Source of the DNA: Lentisphaeria bacterium
GTDB lineage: Bacteria > Verrucomicrobiota > Lentisphaeria > Victivallales > Victivallaceae
Assembly (NCBI GenBank): GCA_017450705.1
Contig: JAFSTC010000064.1
Location: 1 to 64,000, forward strand
DNA length: 64,000 nt
Direction of reading: 5' to 3'
Part shown: in pieces, positions 57,601 through 64,000 of the stretch
How positions within the stretch are numbered: position 1 is the stretch's first letter
Layout: each line of letters begins with the position of its first letter
The notes under the pieces: model-generated
What the model was told of the DNA's origin: nothing
What the model saw: only the letters and a program-made list of their open reading frames with translations
The model's database searches: none
Translations under genes and position numbers: made by a program

Positions 57601-58149
57601 TTCACCAAGAAATTCAGCAAAAACAGCAACAAGCCCTTCGGCATCCTGACGCTGGAGGACTTCGACGCCTCCTGCGAGTGCATGATCTACGACCGGGCGC
57701 TGGACACCATGACCAAGGCCGAGATCCCCACCGAACCCGGAACGCCGCTGCTGCTGGAGGTCACGGTCAACCGCCGCGACGAGAACGAACGCCCCCGGGT
57801 GGTGGTGGAAAAAGTCCATCTGCTGAAGGAAGCCCCCCTGCTCTTCACGGAGGAGATCTATCTCCACGTCTTCGAGGGAAAAACCTCCCCCGAACAGCAG
57901 AACGCGCTGGCGGAACTGGTCAAGTCCTCCCCCGGCCGGGTGAAGCTGATCGTCTGCCTGGCGCGCAAAAACGACGCCGTCATCTTCATCGAGTCCGGCT
58001 TCGAAGTCGCCGTCGACGAAAAATTCCTCGCCGGCGTCGACCGCATCCTCGGCAAGAACGCCTTCAAGATCAAGGCCCTGCCCGTGAAGCCCCCCGCTCC
58101 CCGGCGCTGGAAGAAGCCGGAACAGGAAACAACGGTCGTGCAGGGGTGA
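54610..58149 (+). CDS. dnaE: DNA polymerase III subunit alpha
   Basis: This is the replicative polymerase, at the typical DnaE1 length of 1179 residues. The N-terminal PHP domain begins VHLHLHTHYSMLDGAC. The palm has GPGRGSGAGSVVAYL and PDFDIDFCEKRRGEVI at about residues 406-421, carrying two catalytic Asp. The third Asp should lie in the LLKMDFLGLRTL stretch. The fingers, helix-hairpin-helix, OB fold (LRLTGMVSAFTKKF, about residue 990) and C-terminal parts follow. AGAAAGAGG precedes the ATG. It sits second in an operon with an MBL hydrolase upstream and two membrane proteins downstream, an unusual setting for dnaE. Confidence 0.97.
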   Translation: MASDFVHLHLHTHYSMLDGACTASGLVELAKEMDMPAIAITDHGYVGGAEEFHRVLTEAGLNPIVGCEAYVSPTTRFDRTPTVPHIKGHHLVLLCENETGYKNLCKLISEAWRNGMYYKPRMDKDLLREYHEGLIALSACIAGEIPSRFLDGDDKAAEKALDEYLEIFGPGNFFLELMDHGMEEERLVNRKVIELAKRRSIPLVATNDVHYQRKEDAEAHEIMLCIQTGAKLSEPHMKFSGPEFYFKSPEEMKKIFSEVPEAITNTRAIADRCSMKFRYDENHYPVFYLPDGSVPTKETLREICLDNMMMRYDFDGRKKEFTPYEKSIMDRMEYELDIIERTGFCSYFMVVSDFIRYGKNIGVPVGPGRGSGAGSVVAYLTLITDIDPMRYGLLFERFLNPERVSPPDFDIDFCEKRRGEVIEYVRSKYGYDNVAQICTYGQLKAKAVVKDVARVMGMDFETGNRLTKMIPDELKMTISKAIEQSEELAALIESDPKVKEVFDFAKVLEGLNRQTGVHAAGVIIGDQRLDNLVPLSRSATGDMVVQYPKEPCEKLGLLKMDFLGLRTLTIIRNALDMIKEQHGVDINLSKLPLDDKKTYEMLQRGDTVAVFQLESGGMQNLCRSFGVETIEHIIALVALYRPGPMQFIPQFIARKKGTEPIIYDHPKMEEFLKETYGIMIYQEQIMQVVQALAGFSLGGADILRRAIGKKKEHVMLEQHQKFVDGCAKTNNIPADLAEQIWEKIKLFAGYGFNKSHSAAYGVVSYQTAYLKANYPVEFMSAVLTSEIENAEKLAFLITACREMGIQVLPPDVNSSGISFSVDSGKIRFGLGAIKGVGEVAASKIIESRKQEGPFESFLDFCERCGTDVNSRMLEHLTRAGALDGLGLRRSQILAIAEPMMSFASQKAKDKAAGQGSLFDLLSGEESAGDSCTIPIPDIPEFEWDDILKNEKELLGFYVSGHPLEPHSELIHAYGTPIRTLGQVADGTALRLTGMVSAFTKKFSKNSNKPFGILTLEDFDASCECMIYDRALDTMTKAEIPTEPGTPLLLEVTVNRRDENERPRVVVEKVHLLKEAPLLFTEEIYLHVFEGKTSPEQQNALAELVKSSPGRVKLIVCLARKNDAVIFIESGFEVAVDEKFLAGVDRILGKNAFKIKALPVKPPAPRRWKKPEQETTVVQG

Positions 58150-58155
58150 GACGCC

Positions 58156-59808
58156 ATGGTTGACGCGATCCGAAGGACCGGTGCCGCCGCGGCGGGGTTC
58201 TGCCGCAGGAACCCCGTTCCCGCCGCCATGCTTCTGGCCTTCGCGCTCCTCGGCTGCGGCGCGGCCTTTCTGCCCGCCGCGCCCGTCTGGATCACCGACA
58301 ACGGCAACAAATACATCATCATGCGCAACTTCGCGCAGACGGGGAAGCTTTCGATCCGCCACGGCATCCCCGGCAACTTCCCCACGGGGGGATTCCACTT
58401 TCAGAGGACGCCGACGGGCTTCCGCAGTTTCTACCCGGAGTTCCTGCCCGCCGCGACCGCCCTGCCCTGGAAGCTCTTCGGTGACCGGGGCGCGACGCTG
58501 ATCCCGATCCTCGCGGGGATCCTCCTCGCCGGGGCCATGGCCCGGTATTTCCGCTCCTTCGCCTGCGCCGCGCTGGCATTCTTCGCGACGCCCTGCGCCT
58601 TTTACAGTCTCCTCCTGTGGGAGATGATCCCGGCGGTCCTCGTGAGCTTCCTCGCCGTCATGCGTCTGCGGGAGAGAAAGTTCTTCACGGGCGGGCTCCT
58701 GCTGGGTCTGGGACTTTTCCTCCGCGAAGAAATGTACTTCCTCGGCGCCGCGGCGGGACTGGTCCTTCTGTTCCGGAAGGAGGGCCGTCCGCTGGGAAAA
58801 CTCTGCGCGGGATCCGTGCTCGGCGCGCTCCCCGTGTGGCTGACGCAGTATCTGCTCACCGGCCACATCCTCGGACTCCACGGCGCCACCTATTACCTCA
58901 ACAACCGGCAGGGATTCGACCTTGTCAACGAGTTTTTCGGCGTCTTCTGGAATTATTTCCAGCACCTCTTCCGGTTCGAGCCCCTGCCGTATTTCGCGGT
59001 CTTCGGCGTGCTCTGCATCGTCGCGGGCTTCTTCAAGACGCCCCGGCTCGGGAAGGCGAAGACCGCCCTTTTCTGCGCGGGGGGACTGATCTTCCTCGCG
59101 GGCGCGTACAAATTCCTCGCCGGCTCCGCCTACTGCTACACGGCGGCCCTCTGCGCGGGATTCGTCACCACGCTGCCCCTGGCCTGGGGCTTCTGGGCGA
59201 ATTTGCGGCGGCTTTACGCCGCCTCCTCCCGGCGCAGCCGTTTTCTCATGATGCTTGCGGTCGTTTACACCTTTCTCGTACCGCCCCTGCTGACCCGGCA
59301 CGACGTGGGGCTTTTCTGGGGCGCACGGCATTTCCTCTTCGTCATGCCTTTCGCGATCTTCTTTGCGCTCAGATCCTTCCGGTTCCTGCCCGGGGGGAAG
59401 GCGCTCCTCGCGGGACTGGCCGCCGTCTCCGTCGCCTGGCAGCTGTGCGGTTTTATCGCCCTCTCCCGGGTCTCGGAGGAGTCGGAACAGTTCACCGATT
59501 CGATCCGCTCCCTCGGGAGCAAAGTCATGGCGACGGACATCTTCTTCCTGCCGGAGCAGACGCCGAAGCTCTTTTTTTCCGGCGACTTCTGCGAGCTTGC
59601 GACGGAGGAACAGCTGACGGACCTTCTCGCGGAACTCGGCCGGAGAAACGAAAAGGATTTCCTCTTCATCACCTCCCCCCGCTGGTCGCGGCTGGCCGGG
59701 AACGGCCGGAAGAAACTGGCGGAGTCCGTTTCGGGGGAAGTCCTGCGTTTCCAGTCCCCGGCCTCCGGGTTCATGGATCTTTTGATCGTTCCCATCCGGG
59801 TCAGGTGA
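58156..59808 (+). CDS. Polytopic membrane protein, GT-C glycosyltransferase-like
   Basis: The 550-residue protein has about eleven hydrophobic spans. The first outside loop reads VWITDNGNKYIIMRNFAQTG, with Asp and Asn residues before the second span, as in the GT-C glycosyltransferases that use lipid-linked sugars. A soluble C-terminal stretch of about 110 residues follows the last span. It lies 6 bases after dnaE and 4 before the next membrane protein, so the three are co-transcribed. Family assignment is by general resemblance only. Confidence 0.62.
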   Translation: MVDAIRRTGAAAAGFCRRNPVPAAMLLAFALLGCGAAFLPAAPVWITDNGNKYIIMRNFAQTGKLSIRHGIPGNFPTGGFHFQRTPTGFRSFYPEFLPAATALPWKLFGDRGATLIPILAGILLAGAMARYFRSFACAALAFFATPCAFYSLLLWEMIPAVLVSFLAVMRLRERKFFTGGLLLGLGLFLREEMYFLGAAAGLVLLFRKEGRPLGKLCAGSVLGALPVWLTQYLLTGHILGLHGATYYLNNRQGFDLVNEFFGVFWNYFQHLFRFEPLPYFAVFGVLCIVAGFFKTPRLGKAKTALFCAGGLIFLAGAYKFLAGSAYCYTAALCAGFVTTLPLAWGFWANLRRLYAASSRRSRFLMMLAVVYTFLVPPLLTRHDVGLFWGARHFLFVMPFAIFFALRSFRFLPGGKALLAGLAAVSVAWQLCGFIALSRVSEESEQFTDSIRSLGSKVMATDIFFLPEQTPKLFFSGDFCELATEEQLTDLLAELGRRNEKDFLFITSPRWSRLAGNGRKKLAESVSGEVLRFQSPASGFMDLLIVPIRVR

Positions 59809-59812
59809 AAAA

Positions 59813-61390
59813 ATGAGTCGGAAAAACAGCTTTCTTCTTCTGGCGGCCTTTGCGGCGCTTCTGCTCTTCTGCGGTCTGGGGAGCCGGGAACTCTTCAGCG
59901 GCGACGAGACCCGCGTGGCCGGGATCATCGCCGAAATGACCCTCGAAAAAGACTGGGTCGTTCCCCGGCTCAACGGGACGCCTTTCCTCGAGTACCCGCC
60001 CCTGTACTATCAGGCGGGGAGCCTGTGCTTCCGGCTCTTCGGCTTCACCGATGCGGCGGCCAAACTGCCCAGCGCGGCGGCGGCCTTCTGCGCGGCGCTG
60101 CTGCTCTTTTTCCTCGCGGGGAAACTCAAATTCTCCCCCGCATCTTCATTGACGGCGGGCGTTCTGCTCCTCACGGGAGCGCAGTTTTTCGAGAGTTCCC
60201 GCAAATGCATGGTCGATGCCGTGCTCGCCCTTTTCGTCGTGCTGGCGGTCACGGCCTTTTACGCCATGACGCAGAGCCGGGACTTCCGGAAGAAGACCTT
60301 CTTCTTCCTGCTGTACGCCGCGGGTCTCGCGGGAGGGGTCATGACCAAGGGACTCATCGGTCTGGCCTTCCCCTGGGCGGGACTGGGGATCTGGCTCGTG
60401 CTCGACGACATCCTCTTCGAAAAAAAATTCACTTTCTTCCGCTACGCCCTGCTGGGACTGGGAGCGCTCCCCGCGGTCATCCCCCTGGGGTACTGGGGAT
60501 ACCTGCTCTATCTGCGGGAGGGCAAGGGCGCCCTGCACACCGTTTTCGTCACCAACGGCATCGGGCGTTTTTCCGGGTCACAAGGGGATCACGTGGAGTC
60601 GGCGTGGTATTATTTCGTAAAATTTCCGGCGCTGTTCCAGCCGTATCTCCTCGTCTTTCTGGCCGCGATGGTCCACGCCGTCCGGCTGATGCGCAAAAAA
60701 GAACTGCCCCGGGAAGTTCTCCTGCCCTTCTGCTGGGCCGCGGCGCCCTTCGCGATGCTCTGCGTCTCCTCCGCCAAGCGCCAGGTCTATCTGCTGCCGC
60801 TCTACGGCGCCTGGTCGCTGATGGCGGCGTGGTACCTGGCCGGTCTTGCGGCGGGAGCGAAGGAAAGATTCGGTTCCCGGTTCCCCGCTCTGCGCCGACG
60901 GGTCCTCCCCGTCTCGGTCTGCGCGGCCGCGGCGGTCTTCGTCCTCTTTCTTTTCCTGACGCCGGAAGGAACGAAGATCCTGCCGGTCCTGGGGCTGATC
61001 TTCATCGCGGCCCTGCCTTTCGCGGGACGGGCCCGGACGGGCCTTGCCCTGCTCGCCCTGGCCGCGGGATACGTCTGCATCGACACCGCCTTTCTTGCGC
61101 TGAGATCCGAAGACGAGTCCCTGCGCCCCCTGTTTCTGGAGTGCCGCAGGATCGAGGAGGAACGGGGCCGCGTCACGCTGGGGAGAGTCCCCGAGCGCAC
61201 TTTGGGCGCGGCGGTGTTCTACATGAAAAAGACCCTGCCGCAGTCCGACGGGAAAAAGCCCCCCGCGCCCGGTGAGTGGCGGATCGTCCGCGGCGGCAGC
61301 CATCCCGGCGGAAAAGAATTCAACGACAGACATTTTCTCATAACTTCCCTGCCCGTCGAAAACGAAAAAAAAGGAAAGCTCTCCCCATGA
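59813..61390 (+). CDS. Membrane glycosyltransferase, GT39/GT83 (ArnT/PMT-like)
   Basis: The 525-residue protein has the first-loop signature of the ArnT/PMT family, LFSGDETRVAGIIAEM and VVPRLNGTPFLEYPPLYY, with the acidic pair after the first membrane span. About ten to twelve spans follow, and a soluble C-terminal tail. Such enzymes transfer a sugar from undecaprenyl or dolichyl phosphate to lipid A, protein or other acceptors at the outer face of the inner membrane. The acceptor is unknown. Its stop overlaps the M20 peptidase start (ATGA). Confidence 0.85.
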   Translation: MSRKNSFLLLAAFAALLLFCGLGSRELFSGDETRVAGIIAEMTLEKDWVVPRLNGTPFLEYPPLYYQAGSLCFRLFGFTDAAAKLPSAAAAFCAALLLFFLAGKLKFSPASSLTAGVLLLTGAQFFESSRKCMVDAVLALFVVLAVTAFYAMTQSRDFRKKTFFFLLYAAGLAGGVMTKGLIGLAFPWAGLGIWLVLDDILFEKKFTFFRYALLGLGALPAVIPLGYWGYLLYLREGKGALHTVFVTNGIGRFSGSQGDHVESAWYYFVKFPALFQPYLLVFLAAMVHAVRLMRKKELPREVLLPFCWAAAPFAMLCVSSAKRQVYLLPLYGAWSLMAAWYLAGLAAGAKERFGSRFPALRRRVLPVSVCAAAAVFVLFLFLTPEGTKILPVLGLIFIAALPFAGRARTGLALLALAAGYVCIDTAFLALRSEDESLRPLFLECRRIEEERGRVTLGRVPERTLGAAVFYMKKTLPQSDGKKPPAPGEWRIVRGGSHPGGKEFNDRHFLITSLPVENEKKGKLSP

Positions 61391-62532
61391 TCCCCGATGA
61401 AAAGATGCTCGAATACATCCGTTCCGCCGAAAAGGAGACGCAGCAGCTCATCCGCGACCTCTGCGCCCTGCCCGCGCCCTCCAATCACGAGGAAAGGCGG
61501 GCGGCGTTCTGCCGCGACTGGTTCCTGAAGAACGGGTTCGAAAACGTCTCCGTCGACGGGGCGCTCAACGTGCTCGCTCGGGTCAACGTGACAAAGGACA
61601 ACGATATCACGGTCGTCATGGCCCATACCGACACGGTCTTTCCCGATACGGAAGCTCTGCCGTTCTCGGAGGATGAAGTTTTCATGTATTCTCCCGGCGT
61701 CACCGACGACACGGCCAATTTGGCCGTCATGATGATCTCGGCCCGTTTCTTCAGGGAGAATTTTCCCGGCGGGCCGGAGGGCTTCCTCTTCGTCGCCAAC
61801 GCGGGCGAGGAGGGTCTGGGCAACCTCAAGGGCTGCCGCAGGATCATGTCCGATTTCGGCGGCCGGGTCCGGCGGTTCATCACCATCGACGGGCTGGAGC
61901 CCCGCCGGGTGGTCGCCCGGGCGGTGGGCTCACGCCGGTACCGGGTCACCGTGCGCACCGAAGGAGGCCACTCCTTCGCCAACTTCGGCCGCCGCAACGC
62001 CATCCACGTGCTGGCCGCCCTGATCTCCATGCTCTACACGGCAAAAGTCCCCGTGAACGGCGACAGCCGGACCACCTACAACGTGGGGACCATCTCCGGA
62101 GGGACCAGCGTCAACACCATCGCGCAGAACGCAGAAATGCTGTACGAATACCGCTCCGACGACGAGACGTGTCTGGAAAAGATGCGCGTCTTTTTCGAGC
62201 AGACACTTGCCGCCTTCCGGGCTTCCGGCGTCGCTGTGGAAGCCGAGACCATCGGCGAACGGCCCTGCTCGGGGAAGATCGACGAAAAACGCTTCGACGC
62301 GTTCAAAGAAAAGATTTACGCTTCCGTCCGCAAGGTCTCGCAGGCGGAGCCCCTCCCCGGCGTCAGCTCCACCGACGCCAATATCCCCCTGTCGATGGGG
62401 ATCCCCGCCGTGTGCATCAGCGCCTGCCGGGGGGCCGGCGCCCATACCCGCGAGGAGAAGCTGGAAAAAGCCAGTCTCCCCGACGGCTGCCGCCTGCTGC
62501 TGGATATCCTTTTCCGCCTGACGGAAAACTGA
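61387..62532 (+). CDS. M20-family metallopeptidase
   Basis: The 381-residue protein has the dizinc set of M20 peptidases: AHTDTVFP (His80, Asp82), [12 protein letters not shown] (bridging Asp107 or Asp108), NAGEEGLGN (Glu141 general base, Glu142) and a C-terminal [15 protein letters not shown] His. The insert dimerisation domain lies at about residues 185-300 ([18 protein letters not shown]). This places it with tripeptidase T-like or amino-acylase members; the substrate is uncertain. The start is set by the ATGA overlap with the glycosyltransferase gene. There is no signal peptide. Confidence 0.9.
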   Translation: MIPDEKMLEYIRSAEKETQQLIRDLCALPAPSNHEERRAAFCRDWFLKNGFENVSVDGALNVLARVNVTKDNDITVVMAHTDTVFPDTEALPFSEDEVFMYSPGVTDDTANLAVMMISARFFRENFPGGPEGFLFVANAGEEGLGNLKGCRRIMSDFGGRVRRFITIDGLEPRRVVARAVGSRRYRVTVRTEGGHSFANFGRRNAIHVLAALISMLYTAKVPVNGDSRTTYNVGTISGGTSVNTIAQNAEMLYEYRSDDETCLEKMRVFFEQTLAAFRASGVAVEAETIGERPCSGKIDEKRFDAFKEKIYASVRKVSQAEPLPGVSSTDANIPLSMGIPAVCISACRGAGAHTREEKLEKASLPDGCRLLLDILFRLTEN

Positions 62533-62545
62533 AAGGGAAACCGCT

Positions 62546-63064
62546 ATGATTCAAGTCATGACGGGCGACATCACGCGCCTTGCCGTCGACGCCATCGTCA
62601 ACGCGGCCAACCGCACGCTGCTGGGCGGCGGAGGCGTCGACGGCGCCATCCACGCCGCCGCGGGACCGGAACTGGTGAAAGCCTGCGCCGTCTTCGGCGG
62701 CTGTCCCACGGGAGAGGCGCGCATCACGCCCGGTTTCCGGCTGCCGGCGAAATTCGTCATCCACACCCCGGGTCCCGTCTGGCACGGGGGAAACCGCGGC
62801 GAAAAGGAGCTTCTCGCATCGTGCTACACGAATTCCCTGCGTCTGGCGGCGGAAAACGGGTGCCGCTCCATCGCTTTTCCGTGCATCAGCACGGGGGTCT
62901 ACGGCTATCCCAAAAGAGCCGCGGCGGAAACCGCCGTATCAACCGTCCTCGCGTGGGAAGAGAAACTTCCCGAAGAGATCATCTTCTGCTGTTTCAGCGC
63001 CGCCGATGCCGCGGTCTGCCGCGAAGTCATTTCCCGCCTTGCGCCTGAGGGCGGAAGACCTTGA
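62546..63064 (+). CDS. Macrodomain protein (ADP-ribose hydrolase-like)
   Basis: The 172-residue protein is a single macrodomain: [20 protein letters not shown], the Gly-rich ligand loop [51 protein letters not shown] and a C-terminal sheet. The motifs match the class that hydrolyses O-acetyl-ADP-ribose or removes ADP-ribose from proteins, as in E. coli YmdB. AAAGGGA lies upstream of the ATG, 13 bases after the peptidase gene. It ends inside the 3' end of the convergent gene, overlapping it by 38 bases. Confidence 0.93.
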   Translation: MIQVMTGDITRLAVDAIVNAANRTLLGGGGVDGAIHAAAGPELVKACAVFGGCPTGEARITPGFRLPAKFVIHTPGPVWHGGNRGEKELLASCYTNSLRLAAENGCRSIAFPCISTGVYGYPKRAAAETAVSTVLAWEEKLPEEIIFCCFSAADAAVCREVISRLAPEGGRP

Positions 63065-64000
63065 AGGAGAGCGCGCTCACGTAGGGCGAATGCGCCTCGC
63101 GGAAGCCGGGGATCCCCTTGGAGAAACCCATGCCGAAATGAAAATCGCTCAGCCGTGAAGCGAGTTTCACGACGAGGCGCTGTTTTTTCCCTGTCAGCGT
63201 GATCCGGGGCGAACTGCCGTAAGTGGAATTGCGGTTGGTGTGGCAGGCCATCTCGCGGATGAGTTTCCCGTCCAGCCAGCACTTGAAGGGGCAGTCGGCG
63301 GAAAACGAAAGCCCCACGTCCTCGATCACTTCATCGGACTGGAACTCCCGTACGACGTAGCAGCAGGTGGCGCCGTTGAGGGCGTAGAGGTCGCTCCGCG
63401 CGAAACCGCCCGTGCTCTTTTCGACGGAAAAGGGGCGCTCCTCCGGCAGATCGCGCTTGAGGAGCGCCGCCTCGTCCAGATAGGCGTGATTCGGACGAAC
63501 GTGGGTGTTGAACGCATCGCAGGCGTACTCGGGCAGATTGCCCGGATTGCAGGTGAGTTCCTCGTTCTGATAGGGACAGATCTCGAATGCCTCCTTGTCC
63601 CACATATCCCAGTAGGGACCGTAGACGAGGTACCGGACCGAAGCGTGCATGCCGAACAGATCTTCATGGACGACGCTTCCCGCCTTCTTCAGCAGGACTC
63701 GGCAGAGGACCTTTTCGGGCTGCATGGAGAGGTCCTTTTTCAGTCCTATGCAGAAAGTGACGGAGCCGTTCCCGCCCGCGGGAACGGCGATCTCCTTTTC
63801 GGCGGCGGCGGTCTCCGCGCAGTCGGGAAGCGCGACGGCGACGGTTCCGGCAAAAGCCTCCGGAAAGGGATTGGAGACGCGAAGCGTGACCTCGGTCGGC
63901 CGGTCGGCCCGCAGCACGGGCTCGCCGTTTCCGTAAGCGTACTCCACGGCATAGCCCGCAGCAGGCTGCGGGCGCACCGCCACAGCCGGAGCACCGGTGA
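63027..64000 (-). CDS. Unidentified protein, partial (5' end beyond the window)
   Basis: The frame is open from the window edge to a stop at 63027; at least 324 residues are seen. The first part has beta-sandwich sequences ([30 protein letters not shown]) like the Ig-like or CARDB-type domains of glycosidases. The rest includes GPYWDMWD and a C-terminal jelly-roll-like region ([32 protein letters not shown]). This is the usual composition of the back half of a large glycosidase-like protein, but no catalytic motif is present in what can be seen. It overlaps the macrodomain gene end to end by 38 bases. Confidence 0.6.
   Translation of the reverse strand, partial: TGAPAVAVRPQPAAGYAVEYAYGNGEPVLRADRPTEVTLRVSNPFPEAFAGTVAVALPDCAETAAAEKEIAVPAGGNGSVTFCIGLKKDLSMQPEKVLCRVLLKKAGSVVHEDLFGMHASVRYLVYGPYWDMWDKEAFEICPYQNEELTCNPGNLPEYACDAFNTHVRPNHAYLDEAALLKRDLPEERPFSVEKSTGGFARSDLYALNGATCCYVVREFQSDEVIEDVGLSFSADCPFKCWLDGKLIREMACHTNRNSTYGSSPRITLTGKKQRLVVKLASRLSDFHFGMGFSKGIPGFREAHSPYVSALSFKVFRPQAQGGK

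Noticed and set aside
54478-59973. Open frame of 1831 codons on the minus strand opposite dnaE and the next gene
   Set aside because: dnaE and the glycosyltransferase-like gene are certain. The antisense frame is Asp/Gly/Val/Leu-rich with no family motif, the normal by-product of strong GC bias at third codon positions.

Overview
The window is a GC-rich bacterial chromosome segment that reads most like the phylum Lentisphaerota (Victivallales-type). I infer this from two things: repeated pseudopilin-like proteins with the near-invariant [17 protein letters not shown] segment, and sugar-degradation loci mixed with single-copy housekeeping genes. No rRNA, CRISPR array, transposase, integrase or phage gene is visible. 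Nearly every promoter I can place has the form TTGnnn-N16/17/18-TATATT or a close variant, so an ordinary housekeeping sigma factor probably serves the whole region.

Layout. 1-4494 (+): the end of a pseudopilin gene, a DUF4349 lipoprotein, then a NagB-like deaminase with a ROK-like kinase. 4695-8463 (-): a probable operon of a GntR/solute-binding-fold regulator, a 41-codon Tat-signal remnant, a pseudopilin and a FAD oxidoreductase. 8753-14182: housekeeping genes (tRNA-Gly, a lipoprotein, tadA, murD; divergent ACT/UPF0210 pair; membrane protein, rsmG; tRNA-Asp). 14299-26121: an IclR regulator divergent from a D-glucuronate/glucuronoxylan locus (uxaC, an SDR mannonate oxidoreductase, uxuA, an RraA-like protein, a clan-A glycosidase, a pseudopilin, a DUF4838 protein, a secreted protein and a CE15-like esterase). 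26158-29391 (-): an FMN riboswitch driving ymdB, ribBA and an LD-carboxypeptidase. 29405-35379 (-): a pseudopilin gene with two large glycosidase-like genes, divergent from an AraC regulator. 36681-43345 (+): lplA, then two tandem GspE/PilB ATPases, GspF and coaX. 43349-46118 (-): an orphan OppB-type permease with two unknown membrane proteins. 46292-47443: a membrane metallophosphoesterase. 47454-50541 (-): a pseudopilin gene with a second DUF4838 gene, divergent from a second AraC regulator. 51460-53517 (-): a membrane-anchored double CbxX-type AAA+ protein. 53742-63064 (+): a long operon of an MBL hydrolase, dnaE, two membrane glycosyltransferase-like proteins, an M20 peptidase and a macrodomain protein. 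The window closes inside an unidentified minus-strand gene.

How it may fit together. Three sugar loci share one plan: a local regulator, a pseudopilin gene and large hydrolase or DUF4838 genes. The only type II secretion/type IV pilus-like motor genes seen (two ATPases and one GspF platform) lie in the middle at 37934-42653, without pilins. An economical hypothesis is that one shared machine serves many locus-specific pseudopilins. The glucuronate genes give a route from polymer-linked glucuronate to 2-keto-3-deoxygluconate, with an RraA-like protein where a KDG kinase or aldolase would be expected.
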